A stretch of DNA of 49,699 bases from Alphaproteobacteria bacterium (GCA_019240125.1 JAFAYW010000323.1:1-49699); one strand, 5' to 3'. Counted from the stretch's first letter, positions 24,989 to 33,375 are shown. Notes: generated by a model from the letters alone, not told the origin. Numbers and translations: made by a program.

Positions 24989-25681
24989 CTAGGGTTGTGC
25001 CGGAGAAAGCGCCAGGTTGCTGTCGCGGCCGGCCGCGATGTTGATGCCGAGCAGTTCCCATCGATCGCCGTGGCGGGCGAGCAGCGGTCCGCCGCTGGTG
25101 CCATGCGTCCCGGAACAATCGTGTCGGATCAGCGTCGCCCCGCCGGCCACCAGGCTCGCCTGGGTCACCCGGCAATCCAGATCTGCCATCAGCACCTCGC
25201 GACGGTCCTGGTTATAGCCGGCGAGTAGCGCCGGCGCATCCGCTGAGATGCTGGCGGCCCAGGCCAGCGGCGCCAGCGGCACCGGTTCGTTGAGGCGCAG
25301 CCGGGCCCAGTCATCGGTCGGCGGCCAGGGCGCGGTCGCGACCCGCGGCCCCAGCATAATGCTCGCGACCAAGCGGTGCCAGCGGTACTGCTCGCGCACG
25401 AAACCGAGCAGCACATGCAAGGACAAGGGTTGGAGAAACGCCCGGGTACGGGTGTTGTAGAGGCAATGAGCGGCGGTCAGCACGGTGTCCGGCGCCACGA
25501 GAACTCCGGTGCAGCGGCTGCCGATCGTGGTCTGCACCTTGGCGACGGTATTCCACGGCACCGCATTGGGATCAACCGGCACGCGCCGATCCGCGGCGGC
25601 TGCGGCTGCCGCCCCGAACATCAGCGCGCAGGCAACCAGGATCGTGACGCTCCGTGCTTGATCGCGAGGGCGGTCACCCAA
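24989..25681 (-). CDS. Secreted trypsin-like serine protease
   Basis: About 230 residues. A hydrophobic segment VTILVACALMFGAAAAAAA serves as signal peptide. The catalytic triad is readable: His in VLTAAHCLY near residue 67, Asp in PPTDDWARLRL near 120 and Ser in GTHGTSGGPLLA near 203; Cys residues near the His and Ser suggest disulfides. It belongs to the V8/trypsin-like S1 group and acts outside the cytoplasm. No good ATG is present; a TTG at 25681 overlapping the upstream gene's stop by 8 nt gives a complete signal peptide, so the start is uncertain. It is probably co-transcribed with the hydrolase gene. Confidence 0.8.
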   Translation of the reverse strand: MGDRPRDQARSVTILVACALMFGAAAAAAADRRVPVDPNAVPWNTVAKVQTTIGSRCTGVLVAPDTVLTAAHCLYNTRTRAFLQPLSLHVLLGFVREQYRWHRLVASIMLGPRVATAPWPPTDDWARLRLNEPVPLAPLAWAASISADAPALLAGYNQDRREVLMADLDCRVTQASLVAGGATLIRHDCSGTHGTSGGPLLARHGDRWELLGINIAAGRDSNLALSPAQP

Positions 25682-26639
25682 CGTTCTTGAGACCCGCCTG
25701 CGGCAGATATTGGGCGATAAAACGGTCGAGACAGGCCAGCCAATAATCGCGGATCGCGTCGCGTTCGAGGAACGGGTCATGCTTGGATTCGTGTAGCTCG
25801 ACCAGCGTACAATTCGGCAGGCGGGCTGCGACCCGGCGTTGCGCTGCCTTCGACACCACGACCTCGCGGCCAGGGCGCCCCATCAGGATCGGGGTGTGGA
25901 TTCGCGCGAGAAATTCCGGCTTCGAGATGCGGGCAACCAAACCGAGAGCGGTGTCGACCCAGCCGTAAGTGGCCTCATCGAGCCGGAGATTGGGCTCGGC
26001 AGAGAACCAGGCATACCGCAGGCGGCAGCGTTCGACGTCGGTACTGGCGTGACTGCGCTCCGGTGATGGCACGCGGTCGGGGCGCCATTTCCCGGCTCCG
26101 GGGATAAAGCAGGCACCGAGGCCGGCGGCGCGCGCGGGACCGGTGATGATGCGGAACAAGGTCGGCGGCACCCGGCCGGTGCGTAATCCAACCATTGGCG
26201 AAGACAGCACGGCGGCATCGAACAGGCCGACATACTGGCGCAAACATAGCAGCGCGATGGCGCCGCCCATCGAGTGCGCCACCAGCAGCCGCGGCAGCCG
26301 ACCCGACAGTTTAACGCGGGCAAAATCGGCGAGGTCCTGGGCGTCGCGATCGAAATTGCGGGCGCGCGGGCGGGTTGGTAGCCGCCGTGGCCGCACCGAG
26401 CCACCCTGACCACGCCAATCGAGGCACCATACCGCGATGCCGCGCGCCGCCAGGTCGCGTACTGTCTCGAATTGCTTTTCAATGAATTCGCCAAACCCGC
26501 CGAGCATCACGCACTCGGCGCGGGGATTTCGCGCCGGCAGATGGCCCCAGCGCAATGTCGCGCCATCAGCCGCCGTAAAGCTGCCCCAAACAAAGCCAGC
26601 TGGCGGCAGAAATCGCTCCGGCAGCAAAGGCTGCCGCAT
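25674..26639 (-). CDS. Alpha/beta hydrolase, lysophospholipase (PldB/monoacylglycerol lipase) type
   Basis: A 321-residue hydrolase. The motif GGFGEFIEKQFETVRDLAAR is close to the PldB pattern G-R-x-EFIEKYFE. The block CLDWRGQGGS follows and the nucleophile elbow is VAHSMGGAIALL near residue 123. The catalytic His is in LHESKHDPFLE. The acid position falls in GRPGREVVVS, where an Asp is expected but Arg-Glu is found; the Glu may substitute. The likely role is cleavage of lysophospholipids or monoacylglycerols. The ATG has no clear ribosome binding site. A short palindromic repeat lies upstream at 26662-26678. Confidence 0.85.
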   Translation of the reverse strand: MRQPLLPERFLPPAGFVWGSFTAADGATLRWGHLPARNPRAECVMLGGFGEFIEKQFETVRDLAARGIAVWCLDWRGQGGSVRPRRLPTRPRARNFDRDAQDLADFARVKLSGRLPRLLVAHSMGGAIALLCLRQYVGLFDAAVLSSPMVGLRTGRVPPTLFRIITGPARAAGLGACFIPGAGKWRPDRVPSPERSHASTDVERCRLRYAWFSAEPNLRLDEATYGWVDTALGLVARISKPEFLARIHTPILMGRPGREVVVSKAAQRRVAARLPNCTLVELHESKHDPFLERDAIRDYWLACLDRFIAQYLPQAGLKNVG

Positions 26640-26661
26640 CGGGCTGGCGTGACGCGCAGCC

Positions 26662-26678
26662 CCCGAAACAAGTTCGGG
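26662..26678. repeat. Short palindromic intergenic repeat
   Basis: CCCGAA-ACAAG-TTCGGG, a 6-bp perfect inverted repeat with a 5-nt centre, just upstream of the hydrolase start. Sequences with this AAACAAGTTC core are frequent dispersed intergenic elements in proteobacterial genomes; copy number cannot be tested here. Confidence 0.4.
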
Positions 26679-26850
26679 CACCCGGACCCCCACAAATGAC
26701 CTGTCAGCGCTCAGCGCGCACACGCGCTCCACAGCGCGTCGTTGCGGTGGCTACTACGCAGGAAAAAAGGCAGGGTTGCGGCAGGAACGAGTGGCAGAAT
26801 GCCGCAGCGGGAACGGGTCAGCGGCAGCGATGTTGCCGTACTTGGACTGA

Positions 26851-26873
26851 CCCTCGCCCAGTCTGGGCGAGGG
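26851..26873 (-). terminator. Hairpin terminator candidate after the CmcJ/NvfI-like gene
   Basis: Perfect 10-bp arms CCCTCGCCCA / TGGGCGAGGG with a 3-nt loop, 33 nt beyond the stop at 26906 on the minus strand. The T-rich side (CTTCTT) is on the plus strand, so it may stop transcription in either direction. Confidence 0.45.
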
Positions 26874-26905
26874 CTTCTTCAGGCTGCGAATCTGGTTCGT
26901 ACAAC

Positions 26906-27736
26906 TCAGGCCGGATGGAAGACGAGTGTGCGCAACTCGATGCTTTCGCGCGGCCGTGCACCGCTGGGGGTTGTCGGATCGGTAAACGAGGTGTGCGGCA
27001 TGAAGCGGGCGCGGCCATCGTTCGCCGTATCGCAGCATTTCAGTAAAAGCACCTCGTCGCGCCGCATTTCCGGGACATAGTACCAGGCGTGGTCCGGCCC
27101 GTAACTGACCGAGTAGGTCTCGCCGACACGGTCGCGGTAAACGAGATCCGACGGCACCAACTGGTCAGGCGCCACGCTGCTGGCATCGCACACCGCGAGC
27201 GGCGCGTCTTGCAAAGGCCCATGGATCGGCCGCCAGAGATTGATGACCTGCACGCGTCCCTTCAGCAATTCCTCGGCCTCATCGCCCAGCAGGTCGCGCA
27301 CCCGCTGCGGTCCGGACCGGGCGGTGTGGTCGACATGGACGCGGGTTGCCGGCTGACGCGGCCCGCCACGCGCCCGGTCGGCGGCGCCTTCGACACGACG
27401 GCGTTGCAGGTGATCGAAGACGAAGACGCGGCTGGCGCCAGTATGCTCGGCCAGAAGGCGCTGCGCCTCCGGGTAGTACACCCGCCGCACCTCGTCGTCG
27501 TCCCAGAAATCGCGCACGGCGCTGCGCTGCTCGACCAGCTCGAACCCCTGGCGGTCGAGCGCGATGTCATGCGCCACCGGACGCATGTCGTGAATTTTCA
27601 CGCGGTGTGTCTCGAGCGGCATATAGGGGCGATCTTCAGGCCCGATTTCGTAGGCGTAGTAACGCGGACGTTCAGTCGGTGGTGCCAGATAATTCAGGTC
27701 GGCCTCGACATAAGGCAGGCGATCGATGTCGGTCAT
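26906..27736 (-). CDS. CmcJ/NvfI-family oxidoreductase
   Basis: A 276-residue protein. It resembles the CmcJ/NvfI family, a non-heme iron/2-oxoglutarate-like group found in fungal natural-product clusters and in proteobacteria. Signs are RVHVDHTARSGP (H-x-D candidate), VQVINLWRPIHGPLQDAPLAV, and the late FMPHTSFTDPTTP with His. YYVPEMRRDEVLLLKCCD is also typical. The substrate is unknown. The ATG has AAGGAGG 6 nt upstream. It lies downstream of the two small genes at 27777-28192, 40 bp away, so co-transcription is possible. Confidence 0.78.
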   Translation of the reverse strand: MTDIDRLPYVEADLNYLAPPTERPRYYAYEIGPEDRPYMPLETHRVKIHDMRPVAHDIALDRQGFELVEQRSAVRDFWDDDEVRRVYYPEAQRLLAEHTGASRVFVFDHLQRRRVEGAADRARGGPRQPATRVHVDHTARSGPQRVRDLLGDEAEELLKGRVQVINLWRPIHGPLQDAPLAVCDASSVAPDQLVPSDLVYRDRVGETYSVSYGPDHAWYYVPEMRRDEVLLLKCCDTANDGRARFMPHTSFTDPTTPSGARPRESIELRTLVFHPA

Positions 27737-27776
27737 GAGTGTCCTCCTTCGACGACGGCGGGTCTAAACAGGCCGC

Positions 27777-27956
27777 CTAAAATAATGGGTAACGGAAATA
27801 CGTGGCCGGCAGCTCGCCACGCGGTGTTGGAACCTGTTCCATATTGGCGCGCACGATATCGGCAAGAACCCGGCGCAGTGCGGCGAGGAGTCCGGGCGTC
27901 CGGGCTGGGGCCACGGCCGGCACCGAGCCGACGCGGCACGATGTGGTCGCGTTCAT
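27777..27956 (-). CDS. Small basic protein, 59 aa, coupled to DUF1127 gene
   Basis: Starts MNATTSCRVGS and ends PATYFRYPLF, a tail (ELPxxYFRYPLF) that looks like other short alphaproteobacterial proteins found near DUF1127 genes. The middle LLAALRRVLADIVRANMEQ is an amphipathic helix with basic residues. Its ATG shares one base with the upstream TGA (TGATG), and GGAGG lies 5 nt before it, so translation is coupled to the DUF1127 gene. The function is unknown. The size makes the call uncertain, but the coupling and tail support it. Confidence 0.6.
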   Translation of the reverse strand: MNATTSCRVGSVPAVAPARTPGLLAALRRVLADIVRANMEQVPTPRGELPATYFRYPLF

Positions 27957-28192
27957 CATTCCCTCCAAAACGGCTTGTTGGCTAGGTAGAGCTGCTCCGC
28001 GCGGCTGAGGCCGATATCGCTGAGCATGTGCTCGTCGAGTTTGAGCAACTGGTTACGCTCGCGGACCCGCTGGCGCCATTCATGGAAGGTCGCGAGAACC
28101 CACGTGGCCGCATCATTGAGCGCCTCCAGGGCATCGTGCCGCGTCAGCTTCGCAGGGGTGGCGTGGCAGGGCTGATACTGCAGGGTCGACAT
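27956..28192 (-). CDS. DUF1127-domain small protein
   Basis: A 78-residue protein whose C-terminal half is a DUF1127 domain: WRQRVRERNQLLKLDEHMLSDIGLSRAEQLYLA. This Arg-rich, amphipathic segment is shared by many alphaproteobacterial small proteins, some of which take part in phosphate/carbon metabolism or RNA turnover; no specific role is shown here. ATG 28192 has AGGAG about 8 nt upstream. It is the first gene of a short operon and is divergent from a LysR gene 128 bp away, which is a likely regulator. Confidence 0.88.
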   Translation of the reverse strand: MSTLQYQPCHATPAKLTRHDALEALNDAATWVLATFHEWRQRVRERNQLLKLDEHMLSDIGLSRAEQLYLANKPFWRE

Positions 28193-28319
28193 ATTAGCTC
28201 TCCTAAACAACTGAGCGTCCGGCATCTGCCGTACTCTTGCTGTTGAGAGTTAACTTGTCCCTTGACCCGGGCCTCAGCAAACGAGACTTTCTCAGCGTCA
28301 GCATTAGATTTTCTCATCC

Positions 28320-29252
28320 ATGCCAAACACCCACCTACCCCCGATGAGCGCGTTGCGAGCCTTCGAGGCGGCGGCGCGGCTGCGCAGTTTCAGCAAGGCT
28401 GCGGACGAATTGCATGTGACGCCGGCGGCGATCAGCCATCAGGTCCACGCCCTGGAGGAAGACCTGGGGGTGCGCCTGTTCCACCGCCGCAGCCGGGCGG
28501 TCGAGCTGACGCCGTCGGCCCGGGTGCTCCTGCCCGGCCTCTCCGAAGCGTTCGCCGGCATTCAGACTTCGGTGCGGCGCCTGCGGGCTCATAACGATAC
28601 CGGCACGCTGACGGTCACCGCATCCCCGTCGCTCGCCGCCAAATGGCTGGTGCTGAGATTGCATCGGTTTCAGACGGCATACCCGGACATCGATGTGCGT
28701 ATCTCGGCCAGCGACGATGTCGTCGATATGGCCCGCGGCGATTTCGATCTCGCGATCCGATATGGCACCGGGCGCTACGCAGGTCTCGATGTCGAATTAT
28801 TGCTGGGCAACGAGGTCTTTCCGGCGTGCAGCCCGCATCTGCTCGCCGCCGGCCCGCCGCTGCGCGTCCCGGACGATCTGCGGCACCACACCCTGATCCA
28901 CGACCAAGCGGTGGACCAAAACGCGCTGGCGCCGACCTGGGCGATGTGGCTCAAGGCAGCGGGGGTCAAGGACATGCCGGCGGCCGCGCCGGGCCTCACC
29001 TTCAGCGGCACGCATCTGGCGCTCGACGCGGCTATCGCCGGTCACGGCGTCGTTCTCGCGTACAGCGCCATCGCCTCTGATGACCTGGAGGCTGGGCGTC
29101 TAGTACGTCCGTTCGCGTTAGCTCTGCCGGGTCTGTTCGCGTATTATGTCGTAACCGCACCCGGGGCCCTTGAGCGCCCTAAGGTTCGGGCATTTCGCGA
29201 TTGGCTGCGGCAGGAGGCCGCTGCGCCGAATGCTGAGGATGAATTCACCTAA
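28320..29252 (+). CDS. LysR-family regulator, GcvA-like
   Basis: A 310-residue regulator. The winged-helix begins PPMSALRAFEAAARLRSFSK and contains ADELHVTPAAISHQVHALEE and LFHRRSRAVELT, the GcvA subgroup style. The effector domain starts at TLTVTASPSLAAKWLV and includes DLAIRYGTGRYAGLDVELL. GcvA-like proteins control amino-acid or stress genes with a small-molecule ligand. It is divergent from the DUF1127 operon, its probable target. The ribosome binding site is weak. The small secreted-protein gene follows 13 bp downstream. Confidence 0.93.
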   Translation: MPNTHLPPMSALRAFEAAARLRSFSKAADELHVTPAAISHQVHALEEDLGVRLFHRRSRAVELTPSARVLLPGLSEAFAGIQTSVRRLRAHNDTGTLTVTASPSLAAKWLVLRLHRFQTAYPDIDVRISASDDVVDMARGDFDLAIRYGTGRYAGLDVELLLGNEVFPACSPHLLAAGPPLRVPDDLRHHTLIHDQAVDQNALAPTWAMWLKAAGVKDMPAAAPGLTFSGTHLALDAAIAGHGVVLAYSAIASDDLEAGRLVRPFALALPGLFAYYVVTAPGALERPKVRAFRDWLRQEAAAPNAEDEFT

Positions 29253-29265
29253 GGGGAGATCAATC

Positions 29266-29559
29266 GTGCGGTTTGAGTTTAGCAATGTCGTCACTTGTAA
29301 ATCCGCCCTCCTCGCTGCTGTTCTGTGCGCAGCGCCGATCGCGAGCACCATCGCCTGGGGCGATGCCGACGATGCCAAATGGGTGGCTCAGTGCGTGCAG
29401 GATAACAAGGACGAGAAGGCCGCAATCGAAGTCGTCACCAAGTATTGCACGTGCATGAACAATAAGATGGGCAACAACGAAACCCGATCGATCACGCAAT
29501 GGGAAAAGACGCACGCCACCGAGCGGCAGGCGTGCGACAAGGAAGCCGGCTGGCGGTAA
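29266..29559 (+). CDS. Small secreted cysteine-containing protein
   Basis: A 97-residue protein from a GTG with GGGGAG 7 nt upstream. The N-terminus has a hydrophobic signal segment SALLAAVLCAAPIASTIAWG. The mature part holds Cys in AQCVQDN, YCTCMNN and RQACDKEAGW, four in all, compatible with two disulfides or heme/metal binding (CTC is not a CxxCH heme motif). No family is recognised. It probably shares a transcript with the LysR gene and is followed by a strong hairpin at 29614-29651. Confidence 0.7.
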   Translation: MRFEFSNVVTCKSALLAAVLCAAPIASTIAWGDADDAKWVAQCVQDNKDEKAAIEVVTKYCTCMNNKMGNNETRSITQWEKTHATERQACDKEAGWR

Positions 29560-29613
29560 CGAGTTGCGGCCGGTCTGGCAAGTTCAGGCAACGCGTCGAG
29601 TGTATAGCTGATG

Positions 29614-29651
29614 AATGATCGCTCGTGCCTTGGGCGGCACGAGCGATCATT
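29614..29651 (+). terminator. 16-bp perfect hairpin, probable intrinsic terminator
   Basis: Perfect arms AATGATCGCTCGTGCC (29614-29629) and its complement (29636-29651) with a 6-nt loop TTGGGC, 55 nt after the stop at 29559. The sequence GGGTTCGTTCTTT follows. The stem is exceptionally long for this window. Confidence 0.6.
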
Positions 29652-29674
29652 GGGTTCGTTCTTTACCGCGGCCT

Positions 29675-29872
29675 TTACCGCGGCGGTCTTCGGCGCTGCG
29701 GGAGCAGGTCGGGATTGCGGATTTCGATCAATCCCTGTTCAAGATCCTCGGCGATGTCGTCGAAATCGATCGCCAGCCGCTCCAGATCGTCGCTGATGCC
29801 ACTATTTTTGGTTTCTTCCGCGAAGCGGCGGAGCCGGATGGCCTGGTCGCGGTAATATTGCGCCTCGTGCAT
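29675..29872 (-). CDS. Small acidic helical protein, 65 aa
   Basis: Starts MHEAQYYRDQAIRLRRFAEE and continues DDLERLAIDFDDIAEDLEQG. Short proteins with the opening x-x-YYRxQAxRLRRLAEE are common and uncharacterised in Rhizobiales and relatives; the rest is predicted helix. The ATG has a weak AGAAGGG upstream. The 3' end lies just past the hairpin at 29614-29651 and is convergent with the secreted-protein gene. Confidence 0.68.
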   Translation of the reverse strand: MHEAQYYRDQAIRLRRFAEETKNSGISDDLERLAIDFDDIAEDLEQGLIEIRNPDLLPQRRRPPR

Positions 29873-30039
29873 GAGCGGCTACCCTTCTTTTGTGGCGCGC
29901 TCACCAAGGCGACCCAAGCCTCAGTTACAATTCGCCGCTGCCATAAACAGCTACACGGGAACCTTGTTCTCGCCCATTTATCGTCATACCTCGACATATG
30001 TGCCAAACTGGTGAGACATCGCAGGCTGGGGCTTGACTG

Positions 30040-31110
30040 TCATGGGAAAGCGCGCCGAATGCGCCCCCAATCCTCGATCGCATGCTCCTGACCCGGCACG
30101 ATCTGAACAGCGATCTCGCTGAACCCCGCCGCCGCTAACGCGGCGACCCGGGCTCTGACTTCCCCCTCGCTGCCGGTGATCGTGGTGGCGCGGATCAGAT
30201 CGGGAGTCACAAAGCGCCGTTCCTCGGGCTTGACGAACATCAGGTGCCCGCGGTGATTTTCCAGATAATGCGCTCCCTGAGGGCGGAAGCCGCGCGCCGC
30301 CTCGACATAACCAGCGATCGTCTCGGACAGCCCTTCGGGCAGGGTGGCCATTGGTGGCAATCCGGCCAAGGCTTGATCGGCGGCGCGGTGTAATAGCATA
30401 GCGGCGCGCGGGCCGGCCTGCGCGACAACCCGATCGGAATCCACAGCCTCGCCCGGCTCTAGGATGGCGCCGCCAGTCAGCACGATGGACTCCAACGTGT
30501 CGCGAGGCCGCCCCGCGGTCTGCCATAGTTGCGAGGCTTCGTGCAGCGAGCGCACTCCTTCGGACACGCCCCCGGCGGTGCCGATCCAGCCGGCGCCGAG
30601 CTTCGCTGTCAGCGCCTTGGCCTTGGGCCCGGTTGCGGCGATGTACAGCCCGATCGGATCGCGCGTGTTAATCAACCCAAGCTCGGGATTGAGCAGCCGG
30701 ATCAGCCGGGTCTTGCCCTCAAGTTCGGTCTCGACCGCCTCGCCGCGCAGCAGCGCCTGTACGACGTGGATATAATCCTCCATGTCGGCGAGGCGGACGG
30801 CGCCCAACCCCATAGCGCGGCGTCCCGTAAACCCGGTACCGACCCCGAAATCAATTCGGCCCGGCGCCAGTTTGTTGAGGGAGGCGAAGGCATTGGCAGC
30901 CACGGCGGCGATCCGGTTGGAGGGTATCAGTACACCGGTGCCGAGCCGGATGCGCGTCGTCTGCATCGCCGCCGCCGCCATCGCGACAAACGGATCGGCG
31001 CTCAGCATCTGGGTGTCGTAAAACCAGGCTCGGTGAAAGCCGAGCTCCTCGGCGCGGCGCACGACACGCCAGGAATCCGCGTCGGTCGGAAGCGCGATGG
31101 CAAACCGCAT
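30040..31110 (-). CDS. LLM-class flavin-dependent oxidoreductase
   Basis: A 356-residue luciferase-like TIM-barrel enzyme. Motifs are LGFHRAWFYDTQML near residue 22, IRLGTGVLIPSNR near 55, GRIDFGVGTGFTGRRAMGL near 90 and PIGLYIAATGPKA near 160. Members use FMNH2 or F420 to oxidise or reduce small organic molecules; the cofactor and substrate cannot be told apart here. The ATG has AAGGAGACAGAC upstream. It is 85 bp downstream of rpsI on the same strand, but a functional link with the ribosomal genes is unlikely. Confidence 0.9.
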   Translation of the reverse strand: MRFAIALPTDADSWRVVRRAEELGFHRAWFYDTQMLSADPFVAMAAAAMQTTRIRLGTGVLIPSNRIAAVAANAFASLNKLAPGRIDFGVGTGFTGRRAMGLGAVRLADMEDYIHVVQALLRGEAVETELEGKTRLIRLLNPELGLINTRDPIGLYIAATGPKAKALTAKLGAGWIGTAGGVSEGVRSLHEASQLWQTAGRPRDTLESIVLTGGAILEPGEAVDSDRVVAQAGPRAAMLLHRAADQALAGLPPMATLPEGLSETIAGYVEAARGFRPQGAHYLENHRGHLMFVKPEERRFVTPDLIRATTITGSEGEVRARVAALAAAGFSEIAVQIVPGQEHAIEDWGRIRRAFP

Positions 31111-31195
31111 GTCTGTCTCCTTCCCTCCGCTGCAACGAAAAGGGCGCGACGGCTGGCCGGCCATCGCGCCCTTGCGTCGTCGGTATTGCTGCCGC

Positions 31196-31771
31196 TTAGC
31201 GCTTCGAGAACTGGAAGCTGCGGCGGGCCTTGGCCTTACCGTATTTCTTTCGCTCCACGACGCGGCTGTCGCGCGTCAGAAAGCCGCCGTGTTTGAGGGT
31301 CGGGCGCAGGGTCGGCTCGTAGAAGGTGAGGGCGCGGCTGATACCATGCCGTACCGCGCCAGCCTGACCTGACAGGCCGCCGCCGACGACCGTGCACCAC
31401 ACATCGAACTGCCCCAGCCGGTCTGTCACAACAAAGGGCTGATTGATCATCATGCGCAACACCGGCCGCGCGAAATAAATCGGGCTGTCGCGACCATTGA
31501 CCTCGATCTTGCCATTTCCTGGCTTGATCCATACGCGGGCGACCGCATTCTTGCGCTTGCCGGTAGCGTAGGAGCGGCCGAACGCGTCGCGCTTGGGTTG
31601 CACGTCTTCCGGCACTGTGGCCATCGTCGCGGGTACCGCCGTGGCGGCCGGCCCCGGCGTCTGCCGAGCCTGGATTGCCTGGCGCAGGCTGGCGAGACCC
31701 TGGAATGTCTGCGAACCACGCGCAGCGCCGCCGCGGCCCTGTTCGTTATCTTCCGGCGCGTCGTCGGACAT
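31196..31771 (-). CDS. rpsI: 30S ribosomal protein S9 with N-terminal extension
   Basis: A 191-residue protein; the conserved S9 domain begins around residue 66 with [18 protein letters not shown] and ends in the invariant RRSFQFSKR tail, whose terminal residues reach the P-site t[22 protein letters not shown] is the second signature. About 60 residues precede the domain ([10 protein letters not shown], then Gln/Ala/Pro-rich), longer than the roughly 130-residue E. coli form but seen in some alphaproteobacteria. It starts 3 nt after the rplM stop, the usual L13-S9 operon. Confidence 0.97.
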   Translation of the reverse strand: MSDDAPEDNEQGRGGAARGSQTFQGLASLRQAIQARQTPGPAATAVPATMATVPEDVQPKRDAFGRSYATGKRKNAVARVWIKPGNGKIEVNGRDSPIYFARPVLRMMINQPFVVTDRLGQFDVWCTVVGGGLSGQAGAVRHGISRALTFYEPTLRPTLKHGGFLTRDSRVVERKKYGKAKARRSFQFSKR

Positions 31772-31774
31772 ATC

Positions 31775-32236
31775 TTACGCCCTCACATTCTTACGGTTCA
31801 TGCCGGCGACATCCAGCGCCACTGGGTTCTGAGCACTGTGCGGGTGCTCCGCTCCGGCATAGACCCGCAGGTTTTTCATTACCTGTCGACCAAGCGGGCC
31901 GCGCGGCACCATGCGCTCGACAGCCTTTTCGATCACTCGCTCAGGGTGCTTGCCCGACAGGATGGCGCCCTTGCTGCGACCCTTGATGCCGCCGGGGTAG
32001 CCGGTGTGCCAGTAGAAGATGTCGGCCTTGGCCTTATTGCCGGTCAATTGCACCTTCTCGGCGTTGACCACGACAACGTGGTCGCCGCAATCCATATGCG
32101 GCGTATAGGAAGGCTTGTGCTTGCCGCGCAGCCGCATCGCGATCAGCGAGGCGAGGCGTCCCAACACCAGCCCATCGGCGTCGATCAGCAGCCACCCCTT
32201 TTCGATATCGGAGGGTTTGGCAGAAAAAGTTTTCAT
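31775..32236 (-). CDS. rplM: 50S ribosomal protein L13
   Basis: A 153-residue protein of normal length. It starts [20 protein letters not shown] and carries [20 protein letters not shown] and [20 protein letters not shown], hallmarks of L13, an early-assembly large-subunit protein. The ATG at 32236 is set by the family N-terminus; the ribosome binding site is weak. It is the first gene of the rplM-rpsI operon. The upstream 335-bp gap may hold its promoter. Confidence 0.97.
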   Translation of the reverse strand: MKTFSAKPSDIEKGWLLIDADGLVLGRLASLIAMRLRGKHKPSYTPHMDCGDHVVVVNAEKVQLTGNKAKADIFYWHTGYPGGIKGRSKGAILSGKHPERVIEKAVERMVPRGPLGRQVMKNLRVYAGAEHPHSAQNPVALDVAGMNRKNVRA

Positions 32237-32571
32237 GAGTCTCGGTCCGAGTGCGCCGGCCATCTGCCCCGCGCGAGGTGCGCTGATCTATTCAATCGGC
32301 AGCAAAGGGTCAAGCAGAAACCGCGGAAATCCGCGGAGAACCCTGCTGTGGTATTATAATACCGCAATATTTCGACCAACAATGCAGCTGATGCCGATCA
32401 ATCTCGTGAGCCTGAGTCAGGCGGCCAAGACTGGCATCCCGCTTCATCGCGGGGTGCTGGTGCAACGTGCATCGCCACTGGCCGAGCGCCGCTTGATAAT
32501 CCATGTTCCTGATGAATGTCCGGCATGTGCTGCATCTTTGCTCGGGCTGATACCTGGGAAGGGAGACGTAG
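32237..32571. other. 335-bp divergent intergenic region
   Basis: This region separates rplM from the crotonase gene. It contains the perfect 14-nt palindrome GGTATTATAATACC (32350-32363), which stands out as AT-rich. A minus-strand frame spanning about 32310-32560 encodes a Cys pattern (CSTCRTF, QWRCTLH, HQLHCW), but the Cys-bearing frame has no convincing start; an in-frame ATG at 32504 has AGGA upstream. It is treated as possibly coding only. Confidence 0.4.
32350..32363. promoter_or_regulatory. 14-nt AT-rich perfect palindrome
   Basis: GGTATTATAATACC, perfectly self-complementary, 114 nt upstream of the rplM start and about 209 nt upstream of the crotonase start. TATTATAAT overlaps a -10-like hexamer in both directions. 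It could be an operator or a symmetrical promoter element; no adjacent regulator gene is present. Confidence 0.4.
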
Positions 32572-33360
32572 ATGGCCAGCGAGTGCGAAACGGTGCTGCG
32601 GCAGTCACTCGAGGCGGGCGTTTTGCGACTGACGCTCAATCGGCCGGCGGCGCGCAACGCATTGTCGCTGGATTTGATGACGGCGCTGGCGGCCGCGCTG
32701 GAGCGCGCCGGAAACAACAAACAATGCCGGGTCGTCGTCTTGGCCGGGGCGGGCCCCGTCTTCTGCGCCGGCCATGATCTGCGCGAGATGCGCGCCAACC
32801 CCGGCCGGGAGGCCAATGAGCGCACCTTTGCGCTGTGCAGCGAGCTGATGCTGCGGATCGTGCACCTGCGCAAGCCGGTCATTGCCGAGGTTCACGGAAT
32901 CGCCACCGCGGCCGGCTGCCAGCTGGTCGCCACCTGCGATCTGGCGGTCGCCGCCGCCGATTCGCGCTTTGCGACGCCGGGGGTCAATATCGGGCTGTTC
33001 TGTTCGACCCCGATGGTGGCACTGACCCGCGCGGTTGGACGCAAGGCGGCGATGGAGATGCTGTTAACCGGCGAATTGATCGACGCGCCGACCGCGAAGG
33101 CGATCGGCCTTGTCAACCGCGTCGTTCCACCCGCCGAGCTGACCGCCGCAACCATGGCACTGGCGGTGCAGATCGCCGCCAAATCGGCCTTTACCGTCGC
33201 GATCGGCAAGGAGGCGTTTTATCGCCAGGCCGAGCTGGGTCTTAGCGACGCGTATGCCTATGCCGGCGACGTCATGACACGCAATATGCTGGCGCGTGAC
33301 GCCGCCGAGGGCATCGACGCCTTTCTCGGCAAACGCCCGCCGGTCTGGCACGACGCGTAG
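32572..33360 (+). CDS. Enoyl-CoA hydratase/isomerase (crotonase family)
   Basis: A 262-residue crotonase-fold enzyme. The CoA-binding/oxyanion regions are RPAARNALSLDLM near residue 23, GPVFCAGHDLREM near 60 and AEVHGIATAAGCQLVATCD near 104. The position where hydratases carry the first catalytic Glu is within GRKAAMEMLLTGE. Members hydrate enoyl-CoAs, isomerise or cleave acyl-CoAs; the exact role is open. The ATG has GAAGGGAGACGTAG upstream. It is convergent with the DOPA-dioxygenase-like gene. Confidence 0.9.
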   Translation: MASECETVLRQSLEAGVLRLTLNRPAARNALSLDLMTALAAALERAGNNKQCRVVVLAGAGPVFCAGHDLREMRANPGREANERTFALCSELMLRIVHLRKPVIAEVHGIATAAGCQLVATCDLAVAAADSRFATPGVNIGLFCSTPMVALTRAVGRKAAMEMLLTGELIDAPTAKAIGLVNRVVPPAELTAATMALAVQIAAKSAFTVAIGKEAFYRQAELGLSDAYAYAGDVMTRNMLARDAAEGIDAFLGKRPPVWHDA

Positions 33361-33375
33361 CGCAGCGGCGCGGCG

